Below are positions 9,204-17,294 of a stretch of DNA of 64,000 bases, one piece after another. Position numbers and translations under genes: made by a program. The stretch is from Cellvibrionaceae bacterium AOL6 (GTDB lineage Bacteria; Pseudomonadota; Gammaproteobacteria; Pseudomonadales; Cellvibrionaceae). The DNA is taken from positions 23,309 to 87,308 of the forward strand of contig NOXC01000015.1 in the NCBI GenBank assembly GCA_003265435.1. The letters run 5' to 3'. The notes below the pieces were generated by a model that did no database searches, was not told the DNA's origin, and worked only from the letters and a program-made list of their open reading frames with translations. Positions within the stretch are counted from its first letter, which is position 1. Each line of letters starts with the position of its first letter.

Positions 9204-10081
9204 CCGAGCGCCTCCCGTCGCGGGGAAAACGCACCGGCTCCCGCGATAGTGGCAAATAAATAAGGGAGTCGCTTGGCTTCTGGAGTGTCGCTAACGGCAC
9301 GGGCGACATGCCACAGACGAAGCCGCTGATCACCTCGACCGTAGGCGCAGATGAGGGCTTTGTGACAGAGGATATTAATGAGCCTGGGGATTCCACCAGA
9401 GGCCCGATACACAAGCGCTTTCGCCGACGGACCAAAATACAAGGGTTCCCCACGGCTGGAGGCACTCAGGCGATGGTCAATGTATTCCGAAGTCGCGCGC
9501 CGGGACAAGGGTTTCAGATACTCGCTGAAAACAATTCGTTGCTTGAGTTGACGCAGATCCGGACGCGACAGTAGCGTATCCAATTCAGGTTGCCCCAACA
9601 GGACAATCTGCAGCAGCTTACGCTTTTCCGTTTCGAGATTGGTCAATAGGCGCAGGCACTCCACTGTATCCCGTGGCATCGCCTGCGCTTCATCGATGAT
9701 CAGCACGACCTGACGCCCCTGCCTGCATAGCTGAACCAAACGCCGGTAGAGGGCGGACATCAACTCGTGGGATGCCATGTCTTTATCAAATTGCGCCCCG
9801 ACTTCTTGAGCGACAAAAAATTTGAGTTCATCCGGGCTCAGAAAGGGATTCGGGATGTAGGCGGTCACATAGCCTTGCTGTAAGCGCGCGAGAAGAATGC
9901 GACTGAGCATGGTCTTGCCCGTGCCCACTTCACCCACAATTTTGATAAATCCTTCGCAGTGCTTTAACGCCACCAAAATCGTGTTCAACGCTTCCCGATG
10001 GCTGTTCTGATTGAGAAACAGCGCCGTATCAGGCGTCAGCGAAAACGGCAGCTCAGCAAACCCAAAGTGCTGTTCATACAT
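9200..10081 (-). CDS. mshM: MSHA biogenesis ATPase MshM (ExeA-like)
   Basis: A 293-residue AAA+ protein of the ExeA/GspA family. The N-terminus MYEQHFGFAELPFSLTPD is characteristic; Walker A is GEVGTGKTM (about residues 49-57) and Walker B is VVLIIDEAQ, with an arginine-rich sensor region following. Unlike full-length ExeA it lacks a C-terminal peptidoglycan-binding domain. ExeA proteins help assemble the secretin across peptidoglycan, consistent with its place between secretin mshL and mshN. The gap to mshL is 17 bp. Confidence 0.88.
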   Translation of the reverse strand: MYEQHFGFAELPFSLTPDTALFLNQNSHREALNTILVALKHCEGFIKIVGEVGTGKTMLSRILLARLQQGYVTAYIPNPFLSPDELKFFVAQEVGAQFDKDMASHELMSALYRRLVQLCRQGRQVVLIIDEAQAMPRDTVECLRLLTNLETEKRKLLQIVLLGQPELDTLLSRPDLRQLKQRIVFSEYLKPLSRRATSEYIDHRLSASSRGEPLYFGPSAKALVYRASGGIPRLINILCHKALICAYGRGDQRLRLWHVARAVSDTPEAKRLPYLFATIAGAGAFSPRREALG

Positions 10082-10098
10082 GGCGGCGGGCCACCCTG

Positions 10099-11793
10099 TT
10101 ACTCTCTACCCATGGTGTCGAAGGGGCGCTGGCCCGATTCGACCTGTTCAGCCCACACATCGTCATTTTCGACCACGACGGGACGCATCAATATCACCAG
10201 CTCAGTTTTTTTCAGGGCCTTTTCGGTGTGCTTGAAGAATACATTGACGACGGGAATATCTCCGAGAAAGCCGCGCTTGGTGACCACATCGACACTGGTC
10301 TCCTGCATCAGCCCACCCAACACAACAACTTGGCCGGTACTGGCTTTGACAATGGAGTCGGATTCCCGAACATCACGCAAGGCGAGCGGCAATGAAAAAT
10401 TTTCGCTGCCCAGCTGAATCTCTTTCTGCTGATCTTTTACGTCGGTCACGATGGGGTGCACATGTAAAATGACTTCCCCATCTTCGCCAATTTGAGGCGT
10501 GACATCGAGCGAAATCCCACTGAAAAAAGGACTCAATTCTATGGTAGGCACATTCGTCACCGTTGCAGCGCTCGCGGTTGTGCTATTGCTGAGGCCGGTA
10601 ACGAAATATTCGTCTGAGCCGACACGAATCACCGCTTTCTGGTTATTGACGGTCGAGATGCGTGGACTCGATAGCACCTGAACATCACCCTGACGATCGA
10701 GCAGGTCAATCAGTTTCGTAATGTCAGTCACTTCTATCGCGGAGCTGAAGAGGTTGTCGGTGACGCCATCCCCACCGAGCAACACATCCTGAATTCGCCC
10801 CTGACCTGAAATCGTCGTTTCTAAAAGCAGTTCGCCACTGATCGCGGCCCAGTTAATGCCTGTTTCGTAACGGTCGTTTAACTGTACTTCAAGAATTTTT
10901 GTTTCCAGAATAACCTGTCGTTGCACGCTCAGTTCGGACTTTTCAAGAAAGTCCCTGACGGTACTCAACTCCACCGGTAAAGCACGCACCACGACCATAC
11001 CCGCTTGTGCATTCACCATAACAAAACGCCCGTCACTTTCTCCGCCGATGATGCCTGACAGGGTCGTGCGCAAACGCGACCAGAAATCGGTTGCGTTCAG
11101 CGTCTGTACGCGTGTTCCTGGTGTTAAATCCTCCTGATTCTGCGCATCGCCGCCGAGATCCAGGTAATTTAAAAGGTTGGCGGAATCACTGCCCTGACTA
11201 CTCTGATTACTGTTGCCACCAGAGTTATTGCCGCTGCCGCTGCTGGACGTCGCCTGCCCTATAAACACGCTCGTATCGGTCACGCCAACGCGCTGCACAT
11301 CCAGATAGTCAATTGGGAAAACCTGAGTACGCAATTTTCTGGGGTAAATCGTGTAGATGCCGCTGCGCTTCTGATATTCGTAGCCGTACACATCTCGCAC
11401 GACGTCGAGCACCTCATCCACCGTCACATTGCGTAAATTCAAACTGATATTGCCTTCGATATCCGGGTGTGCCACAACGTTCACCCCCGCCTGAGACACC
11501 AAGCTCACGAAAAAGGCGCGCGCAGGAACGTCATTTACCGATACATCAAAACGCAACGGTTCAATTATTTCAGGGCCGCGCACCTCACTCGCGGCGTCCA
11601 ACAATGCCGCATTTACATCTTCAGGCACTTCAACCACTTCGGGCTTTTGGCTCGCTTTATCGTCGACAAATTCGGAATATTCTTTTTGCGCAGTCGTCGT
11701 TCCAATCGGTTCGTTAGCACACGCGTTGAGCAGCGCAACGAGTATGAAAACAAAGCTGAGTATGCCGATGGCGTGTTTGAGTATTTTCGTCAT
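10099..11793 (-). CDS. mshL: MSHA outer-membrane secretin MshL
   Basis: A 564-residue lipoprotein secretin of the PulD/PilQ family. A type II signal with lipobox LNAC puts the lipid on about Cys25. Next come an STN/N0-like domain (about residues 80-145), a Ser/Gly/Asn-rich flexible stretch (about residues 188-212), N1-type repeats and the secretin core (about residues 320-545) with the conserved VPTIELSPFFSG and VVLGGLMQE motifs. It forms the outer-membrane channel through which the MSHA fibre exits (family knowledge). Confidence 0.93.
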   Translation of the reverse strand: MTKILKHAIGILSFVFILVALLNACANEPIGTTTAQKEYSEFVDDKASQKPEVVEVPEDVNAALLDAASEVRGPEIIEPLRFDVSVNDVPARAFFVSLVSQAGVNVVAHPDIEGNISLNLRNVTVDEVLDVVRDVYGYEYQKRSGIYTIYPRKLRTQVFPIDYLDVQRVGVTDTSVFIGQATSSSGSGNNSGGNSNQSSQGSDSANLLNYLDLGGDAQNQEDLTPGTRVQTLNATDFWSRLRTTLSGIIGGESDGRFVMVNAQAGMVVVRALPVELSTVRDFLEKSELSVQRQVILETKILEVQLNDRYETGINWAAISGELLLETTISGQGRIQDVLLGGDGVTDNLFSSAIEVTDITKLIDLLDRQGDVQVLSSPRISTVNNQKAVIRVGSDEYFVTGLSNSTTASAATVTNVPTIELSPFFSGISLDVTPQIGEDGEVILHVHPIVTDVKDQQKEIQLGSENFSLPLALRDVRESDSIVKASTGQVVVLGGLMQETSVDVVTKRGFLGDIPVVNVFFKHTEKALKKTELVILMRPVVVENDDVWAEQVESGQRPFDTMGRE

Positions 11794-11812
11794 TTTTTGC
11801 TCTTTGTGACGG

Positions 11813-12145
11813 TCAATAAGCCGATACAGGTTGAGTAACTTTTTGGTGTAAATTTAAGGTCATGCGCTCACTCCCTGATGCCATCACGACACTGTCATCG
11901 CGCACCAGCGCCAAACGCCAACCTTCAAGGCTTTCCCCTTTTTGCAGAGTACTGCCGTTAATAATCGCGACTTTACGTGTCCCTTGTACAAAAACCGCTT
12001 GCAGTGCAAAGTGCGGTCGCTTGGCACCTTGAGCGCGATAATCGAGAGGTTGCGTTGGGTCCCGCAGGGCCGGCGCCTCTTCCGCCAGGGCAGACACCCA
12101 GGAAAACGTCGACAACAGGAAAATAAGGAAGAAGCGCTTAATCAC
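11813..12145 (-). CDS. mshK: MSHA biogenesis protein MshK
   Basis: Small exported protein of about 110 residues. I prefer the GTG at 12145 (VIKRFFLIFLLS…), whose signal peptide ends near ALAEE and whose start overlaps the last codons of mshJ (cGTGattaa). An ATG at 12181 in the same frame would add 12 residues before the signal peptide. The mature part contains the conserved RDPTQPL motif shared with PilP/GspC-type periplasmic linker proteins. By position and size it is MshK, which probably connects the MshI/J inner-membrane complex to the MshL secretin (inference). Confidence 0.8.
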   Translation of the reverse strand: MIKRFFLIFLLSTFSWVSALAEEAPALRDPTQPLDYRAQGAKRPHFALQAVFVQGTRKVAIINGSTLQKGESLEGWRLALVRDDSVVMASGSERMTLNLHQKVTQPVSAY

Positions 12146-12842
12146 GGATAAAACCCCGCTCCGTCGATAAGGTGTAGGCATTCAAATGCACTTCCGCTTC
12201 CGGGTAGCGCGTAACGTCATATTCCAGTGAGGACCAATAAAAACTCCAGCCGGAGCGTTCCAGTGCCGCCAAATATTCCAATAAATCGAAGTAGCGCCCG
12301 CTGACAGCAAAATGCACTTCATGTTTAAAAATGCCGACTCGCTGGGTACGGTCAGCCGGAATCACCTCCGGTGCCAGCTCTGGGTCACCTTGCGCCTGAG
12401 CCGAAGGTTGTTCCAGTTCCAAATGCTTGGGTGCATGCGCTTGCATGCCAAGCAGCGTCAGGGCGCGTCGCTGATGAACCACATCTCGCAACACATCCGG
12501 TAAACGCTGAGCGGGAATGAGCCCTACGGCGAGCTCAGCGAGTACACGATCCAGTTCGGCAAGACGCTTTTCCAGCTCAACAATTTCCCGCTGCTTTCGC
12601 GTATTTGGATTGCTCGCCAAGGCCTGCGCCAGCACTTTTTCTTCAAGCGTCAATTGAGACAGCGTTCGACTCGCCACATCGTAGCGTGTTTGCAGGGCCT
12701 GCTCTCTCGCGCTGAGACTGCGATACACCAGCAGATCCCAGACAACATAAACGAGGGCCAATGCCATCAGCGCAATCACCACTCGCTCCCGCAAAGGCCG
12801 CGCATTAAACGCATCACGAAAACGCTCCCAGGTAGCCTTCAC
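12138..12842 (-). CDS. mshJ: MSHA biogenesis protein MshJ (PilO-like)
   Basis: A 234-residue bitopic membrane protein: cytoplasmic basic N-terminus, one transmembrane helix at about residues 21-40 (VVIALMALALVYVVWDLLVY), a periplasmic coiled coil (about residues 45-105, rich in Leu/Glu/Arg) and a C-terminal PilO/GspM-like ferredoxin-fold region. PilN/PilO-type pairs form the alignment subcomplex of type IV pilus machines. The start overlaps the preceding gene's stop by four bases (ATGA). Confidence 0.87.
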   Translation of the reverse strand: MKATWERFRDAFNARPLRERVVIALMALALVYVVWDLLVYRSLSAREQALQTRYDVASRTLSQLTLEEKVLAQALASNPNTRKQREIVELEKRLAELDRVLAELAVGLIPAQRLPDVLRDVVHQRRALTLLGMQAHAPKHLELEQPSAQAQGDPELAPEVIPADRTQRVGIFKHEVHFAVSGRYFDLLEYLAALERSGWSFYWSSLEYDVTRYPEAEVHLNAYTLSTERGFIRD

Positions 12843-13456
12843 TGGGTCTCCTCCTTTTTCTCAGCGAATACCGACTCGAATCCCAGAGCGAAGCGATACA
12901 CACCTCGTCTCGAAGCCGACTCCGACAGGCTCACTTCACCAAAGCGGGTGTCCGCGAATTCAGGTTCAGCTTGCAGCGCGGCGATCCACTCGGCAAGGCG
13001 CTCTGGTGCGGTGGTTTCCCCTTCAACCTCCATCAACGCGGCACCTTTAGAAATATGAAACCGCGTCAATCGAAGATCTTCGGGCGTTTTTGTAGCCAGT
13101 GTCATTAACAGCCCAGAGTAGCCTTCGCGGTTCCCCAAGCTTTGACCTTCGATCAATTCATTCACTCGCACTCGCGCGCGAATCTGCTCGCGAAACTGTG
13201 TGATTCGAGCGTCCAGGGCCAATTCGCTGCCCGCAGGCTTGCGGGACTGGAGCTCGCGCACCCGCGTTTCCGCTTGCACGACCTGTTGTTCAAGCGCGGC
13301 AATATCGACCTCCGTTTTGCTCAGCGACCACTGATGCAGCAGCGTGGCGACAAGCAATACCAACACAAACCCCAAAATCAGACTGACTGACGCCCATGCC
13401 GTGACCCACTCCTGGCGAGGCCGCAACTCAGGCAGGTAGAGATTGACGTTCTGCAT
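12839..13456 (-). CDS. MSHA biogenesis protein, PilN-like (MshI2)
   Basis: PilN-type bitopic protein of about 205 residues, started at the ATG at 13456 (MQNVNLYLPELRPRQEW), whose N-terminus matches the PilN consensus (xINLLP…R). A transmembrane helix follows at about residues 21-44, then a coiled coil (about 45-100) and a small globular periplasmic domain. The ATG overlaps the mshI stop (TGATG), so the frame extending further upstream is not used. Shewanella-type loci call this second gene mshI2. It is the partner of MshI (PilM-like) and MshJ (PilO-like). Confidence 0.82.
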   Translation of the reverse strand: MQNVNLYLPELRPRQEWVTAWASVSLILGFVLVLLVATLLHQWSLSKTEVDIAALEQQVVQAETRVRELQSRKPAGSELALDARITQFREQIRARVRVNELIEGQSLGNREGYSGLLMTLATKTPEDLRLTRFHISKGAALMEVEGETTAPERLAEWIAALQAEPEFADTRFGEVSLSESASRRGVYRFALGFESVFAEKKEETQ

Positions 13457-14364
13457 CAGGACGCTTCCTCTCTGAGCGTGGCGCCAATCGCGCCAAGGCA
13501 AAGCTGGTACAAACCGGACTCACCTTCATCGTCACGCAACATTGGCACTTCGAGAATCTCCGCCGGACAGGTAAAGCTGCGTCGAAGTTCGTCTGACAAC
13601 TTTTCTGGCGCGACACCTTCGCCACACAAATACAGAATGGACGGTGGTGCCTGCCCCATTTGCCGCTCAAAGTAATCAAACGAGCGCTGAACTTCCAAAG
13701 CCAAGGCATCGGCCGGAATGTCATCGAGCAGACCCGCGTTGTAAGCCAGTTGAAAGTGGCGTGATAGATACAGATTTGCATCGCGAAAGATCGACACTTC
13801 TCCGGAGCCCTGTCGGAGTCGAACCACCGCGATAGCGCGCGTCTCCTCAGAGCCAATCAAGAGATTCCTCAAGGCCAGCACTTCCGTATCGATGGCATTC
13901 AAGCGAAGACCACTGGCCTGCACCATCGCAATGATATCGAGCACGCGTGAGCGCTCTGCCACGACCACATACACCATTTTTTTACCGGCCCGACTTGCAT
14001 CCGCAGGGAGCGCAAAAACGTCAATGACCGCATCCTCGACGGGAATGGCAATCAGTTCTTTAATGCGCCATTTCACGGCTTCGCGCATTTCTTCGTCCGG
14101 CACATCCGGCGCTTCCACCAACAGAAGCTGATAATGTTCCGCAGCGAGTACCACATTACAGGTGCTATTCAACAGATGGTGCTTTTCAGCCCAGTCGCGA
14201 ACACGCTCTGACCAGGCTCGCTCATCGCCAGCCTCATCGCGATTGAGTACCTTTACCTGACGCAAGGCGCCTACCACGTCGCGTACAGCGAGATACAGCT
14301 CTTGCTCACTTAGCTCGATCCCAACCTTGGCGCGGGGTTTTGAGAACAGGGAACGGAGATCCAA
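13456..14364 (-). CDS. mshI: MSHA biogenesis protein MshI (PilM-like)
   Basis: First gene of the cluster, about 302 residues. No ATG fits: I chose the TTG at 14364 (LDLRSLFSKPRAKVGIEL), which has an AGGTG ribosome site about 10 bases upstream; another TTG at 14388 is possible. The product is an actin/hexokinase-fold PilM/GspL-like cytoplasmic protein with the expected VGIEL start strand and no membrane helix. PilM proteins bind the cytoplasmic tail of PilN. mshH/csrD, found upstream in Vibrio, is absent here; trmL is divergent instead. Confidence 0.82.
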   Translation of the reverse strand: MDLRSLFSKPRAKVGIELSEQELYLAVRDVVGALRQVKVLNRDEAGDERAWSERVRDWAEKHHLLNSTCNVVLAAEHYQLLLVEAPDVPDEEMREAVKWRIKELIAIPVEDAVIDVFALPADASRAGKKMVYVVVAERSRVLDIIAMVQASGLRLNAIDTEVLALRNLLIGSEETRAIAVVRLRQGSGEVSIFRDANLYLSRHFQLAYNAGLLDDIPADALALEVQRSFDYFERQMGQAPPSILYLCGEGVAPEKLSDELRRSFTCPAEILEVPMLRDDEGESGLYQLCLGAIGATLREEAS

Positions 14365-14483
14365 AATGTGTCTACACCTGTATTGCAACGAATGAATGGT
14401 TTCCGCAATGACGCTTAAGCTTATAATTGCGGTTTTATGATTACTGATAAGTATAGACAGCTCTGGAATAAGCGTAAGAAAAA
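14365..14483. promoter_or_regulatory. Divergent promoter region between mshI and trmL
   Basis: A 119-bp gap between divergent genes contains the palindrome-like ATTATAAT. On the plus strand TATAAT (14422-14427) is a perfect -10 hexamer for trmL, with only a poor -35. On the minus strand an overlapping TATAAG could serve the MSHA operon. This is the only good place for the main MSHA promoter. Confidence 0.4.
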
Positions 14484-14954
14484 ATGCAGCCTTTTAATAT
14501 CGTGCTTTTTGAACCCGAAATCCCGCCAAATACAGGCAATATCATTCGACTTTGCGCCAACACGCCGTGCCGACTGCATGTGATTGAACCGCTGGGCTTC
14601 ACGCTTGATGACAAGCGGCTGCGACGGGCCGGGCTGGACTACGGGGAGTGGAAGGACATAGTTCGTCATGAGAACTGGGCGGCCTTTCGGGAAACCGCCG
14701 GGACGCAGCGTTTATGGACCTTGAGCACGAAAGGCACCCGCGCGCACTGCGATGCTGCGTTTGCCCCCGGGGACTACCTCATCTTCGGCCCCGAAACACG
14801 AGGCCTGCCTGAGGATGTACTCAATGATATCGGCCGCGATCAGTGTTTGCGCATTCCGATGCTGGCGGGAAGCCGAAGCATGAACTTATCCAATGCGTGC
14901 TCGGTCATTGTCTACGAGGCGTGGCGGCAGAACGGCTTCGAAGGTGCCAGCTGA
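14484..14954 (+). CDS. trmL: tRNA (cytidine/uridine(34)-2'-O)-methyltransferase TrmL
   Basis: A 156-residue SPOUT methyltransferase, the normal TrmL length. The N-terminus [20 protein letters not shown] is diagnostic. The SAM-binding trefoil-knot motifs are present: FGPETRGLP (about residues 110-118) and [19 protein letters not shown] near the C-terminus. TrmL 2'-O-methylates the wobble nucleotide of tRNA-Leu isoacceptors, using SAM (family knowledge). It is convergent with the exosortase gene, leaving 9 bp between stops and no visible terminator. Confidence 0.95.
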   Translation: MQPFNIVLFEPEIPPNTGNIIRLCANTPCRLHVIEPLGFTLDDKRLRRAGLDYGEWKDIVRHENWAAFRETAGTQRLWTLSTKGTRAHCDAAFAPGDYLIFGPETRGLPEDVLNDIGRDQCLRIPMLAGSRSMNLSNACSVIVYEAWRQNGFEGAS

Positions 14955-14963
14955 GCACCGACC

Positions 14964-16634
14964 TTAAAGCAAGCTCCAAGCCCCCATCGTGAACGCATAC
15001 ACGAATAACAGTGCGTTAGTAAGTGCGTGGGCCAGAATGGCATCACCCAGATGCTCACTGCGCAAGCGCACAAGCGCATAAATTACGCCCGCAGCGGTAC
15101 CCGCAATCCACGCACCGTGCAGCGCGCCGAAAGCGAGCGACGATACCGCAATGGCCAAAACGGAAAATGGCAGACGACCTTTGAGCTGCACCTCCGCCCC
15201 CCCGGCTCGACACAGGAGGTAGCCCCGAAACGCGAGCTCTTCCGCCAGCGGGACGGTTACAGCCGTACCGACAAACCGGAACAACAACCAGAGCGAAGCC
15301 CAAAGCGGGCCCATCGCCGCGAACGCGCTTTCGTGGTCAGCATCGAGCTGTGCATCGCGTGGCACCAACACGATCCAGAGAATACACACCAGCACCCCCG
15401 CACTGACGGCAATAAGCCGAGGCCGATACGGACGCAGCGCTAACCAGCGCCAGCAATACCATAACGCCAATGCCGTCACCACAACGCGCAACGGATACAG
15501 GTAGGAAAATCCCGCGCTGAACGCGCTGGTAAGCAGCATGCTCGCCAACAGGACAACTAACGGCAGCAGGGTCGCAATGGCGAGATTCATCGGCATAGTG
15601 GGCGCAGCGTGTCGAGGCGCACGAGCCACTGTCAGCCACCGCGCATGACGCGCCAACCAGAGGATGGAAATGGAGACCAAAATAAACGTCAGCCAACCCG
15701 CCTGACTGTGGAAGCCCCCCACCGCAACCTCCGGCGACCAGTAGTGCCCAATACTGACCAATACCGCGATACGCACAACGTTCAAGAGCCAAATCAACAC
15801 CGCGCCGAGGGGAAACAACAGTAGCGCACGGGGAAAACGAAATTCATGACGGTAGAGGTACAGATACACGGCCGTAAACGCCGATATCAGCCCAATCCCT
15901 TCATAACCTGAACACGCCGGGGCCACATTGACCACGAAGTCCCCAAGCCCCAGGAGCTTGGCTTCAATATCGAGATACAAGGCGTCGTAGTTAATGGCGG
16001 ACAGCAACAGCGCAGAGAGCAGGAAGGTCAGATCGCTCATCGGCCCCCAGAAATTTTGCGTCAACCTCGCCAGGGCCCAAACGCTCAACGCGACCGCCAG
16101 CGCCACCGCAACCTGCGCCCATTCGGCGCGCAGGTGCTGCCACCACCATTGCGGCTGAGCGAGCGCGAAGGCCCAGGACAGCAGTGTCACCAACACCGCC
16201 CCACCCCAAAGCGGAAATAACCAGATAGGCTGAGCCGCAAGCTCCCTGCCCACTTCATACAGCTGATGTGTCGCCCAAAGTAGCAACGCAAACGCCCCCC
16301 CTTGCAGCACCAGCCAAGGAAGCCGATGCGAAGCCTGCCAACGCAGGGCAAGGCTGTGGCCGTAGGGGATCAATCGAGACTTCAGAAGCAGCAGTAATAC
16401 AGCAACAAACAGCACGGCAACCTTTGCCATCGCGCCCGCGTAGCCAAACAGCCAGCGCCAACCCACACCGCGGGAATCCATGACGAGGATGTAGGCATCG
16501 TAGCGTTGGCTCAGGTAGAGCACCTCAAACAATAAAACGGCAGCGACGGCAAACAAGAGCAGGGTTGTTTTGAGTGATGGCGTCTCTGTCAAAGTGCGAT
16601 CCTTGGGTTTAGACATTTCACGAGAGGTTGGCAT
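14964..16634 (-). CDS. xrtE: Exosortase E fused to CPBP/CAAX-type intramembrane protease
   Basis: Polytopic fusion protein of about 556 residues. The N-terminal part is an exosortase with the family triad in order: Cys241 (ACSGYEG), Arg288 (NVVRIAV) and His309 (GGFHSQAGW). The C-terminal third is a CPBP/Abi-type protease with PLAEELAFRG (Glu465-Glu466), FGALHG and AHALTNA. This fusion is the described exosortase E/protease of the VPEID-CTERM system. The enzyme should cut its substrate at the VPEID motif in the inner membrane and pass it on for surface attachment (family inference). The ATG at 16634 is preferred because a longer frame (16697) would start inside the upstream terminator; ATG 16616 is the alternative. 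The cognate substrate gene is immediately upstream. Confidence 0.9.
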   Translation of the reverse strand: MPTSREMSKPKDRTLTETPSLKTTLLLFAVAAVLLFEVLYLSQRYDAYILVMDSRGVGWRWLFGYAGAMAKVAVLFVAVLLLLLKSRLIPYGHSLALRWQASHRLPWLVLQGGAFALLLWATHQLYEVGRELAAQPIWLFPLWGGAVLVTLLSWAFALAQPQWWWQHLRAEWAQVAVALAVALSVWALARLTQNFWGPMSDLTFLLSALLLSAINYDALYLDIEAKLLGLGDFVVNVAPACSGYEGIGLISAFTAVYLYLYRHEFRFPRALLLFPLGAVLIWLLNVVRIAVLVSIGHYWSPEVAVGGFHSQAGWLTFILVSISILWLARHARWLTVARAPRHAAPTMPMNLAIATLLPLVVLLASMLLTSAFSAGFSYLYPLRVVVTALALWYCWRWLALRPYRPRLIAVSAGVLVCILWIVLVPRDAQLDADHESAFAAMGPLWASLWLLFRFVGTAVTVPLAEELAFRGYLLCRAGGAEVQLKGRLPFSVLAIAVSSLAFGALHGAWIAGTAAGVIYALVRLRSEHLGDAILAHALTNALLFVYAFTMGAWSLL

Positions 16635-16661
16635 ATTTACCACAGAGCACGGGCTTTGGAC

Positions 16662-16692
16662 AAAAAAAAGCCGACCTTTCGGCCGGCTTTTT
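16662..16692 (-). terminator. Terminator/attenuator between VPEID-CTERM gene and xrtE
   Basis: GCCGACC-tttc-GGCCGGC hairpin (one mismatch) flanked by an A8 tract that becomes a U8 run on the minus-strand transcript. It lies between the substrate gene and the exosortase gene, so it should let abundant substrate mRNA end here with partial read-through into xrtE. Confidence 0.75.
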
Positions 16693-16711
16693 GGCATCTC
16701 AGAGACGCGGC

Positions 16712-16984
16712 TTATTTGCGGCGTTCACGAGCGATGGACAGCACACCTGCAACCAGGGCCAGAGCAATCGCTGCACCAGCTGCGTCGATTTCAGGCACCG
16801 CTTCGTGCTTTTTCTTTTTGTCCCACTTCTTGCCGTGCTTCTTGTCAAACTTCCCGTCTTTCTTGCACGCGTCAAAGCTCACTTGATTCTTCTTGCCTTT
16901 ACACAGTAATTCATAAGCCTGCACATTGACAGAGGTCGCAGCCAAGCAGCTTGCGGCAATTACGGCCAATACCAACTTTTTCAT
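16712..16984 (-). CDS. VPEID-CTERM sorting-domain protein (exosortase E substrate)
   Basis: A 90-residue exported protein, started at the ATG 16984 (GGAG ribosome site; MKKLVLAVIAASCLAATSVNVQA signal peptide). The mature core, residues 24-62, is extremely Lys-rich (14 Lys of 39) and has two Cys (C28, C40). It ends in the sorting signal: VPEID (63-67), a hydrophobic helix (68-84) and a basic tail RERRK. This tripartite C-terminus is the recognition element of exosortase E. With the signal peptide and the adjacent xrtE this is almost certainly its dedicated substrate. The function of the mature peptide is unknown. Low predicted complexity and high positive charge suggest binding to anionic surface polymer (inference). 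Confidence 0.9.
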   Translation of the reverse strand: MKKLVLAVIAASCLAATSVNVQAYELLCKGKKNQVSFDACKKDGKFDKKHGKKWDKKKKHEAVPEIDAAGAAIALALVAGVLSIARERRK

Positions 16985-17294
16985 TTTTGTCTCCAGTTTC
17001 AGTATTCGATCTGCTTTCCCAGCCGGCCCTTCCATGAGGGGGTCATTCGAAAGTTCGACCGTTTGTTTAAGATTCCCGGCGAGAAAGCCGGGCGCCCCAA
17101 AGTGACGAATATTAAGAATGCATAGCCTGTGCCAAAGCTGAAATTTACTTAAATTTCATGGAGTTAGGACAAAAACAAGGACAGAGGCAACGTGGCATGT
17201 AAAACTCCCCGACATAAAAAGCGACCGGAGCGTACGCGAAGCGCCTAAGCGTATTGAAAACCTGTTAGAATCGCGCGCTCCCTAGTTTCGAGGA
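16985..17294. other. Intergenic region between VPEID-CTERM gene and rnb
   Basis: Divergent 310-bp gap. It holds a sigma54-like promoter for the minus-strand gene (17117-17135) and, in the resulting leader of about 120 nt, a CCCGGC-gagaaa-GCCGGG hairpin (17075-17092). The promoter of rnb must lie at its right end, but I see no convincing -35/-10 pair. Confidence 0.5.
17117..17135 (-). promoter_or_regulatory. Sigma54-type (-24/-12) promoter for VPEID-CTERM gene
   Basis: Minus strand reads TTGGCACAGGCTATGCATT: a TTGGCAC -24 box and TGC -12 box with the obligatory GG-N10-GC spacing (one mismatch to the TTGC consensus). It is about 130 bp before the start codon. Exosortase substrates are often under sigma54 control in other bacteria, which fits, but no activator gene is in the window. 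Confidence 0.55.
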
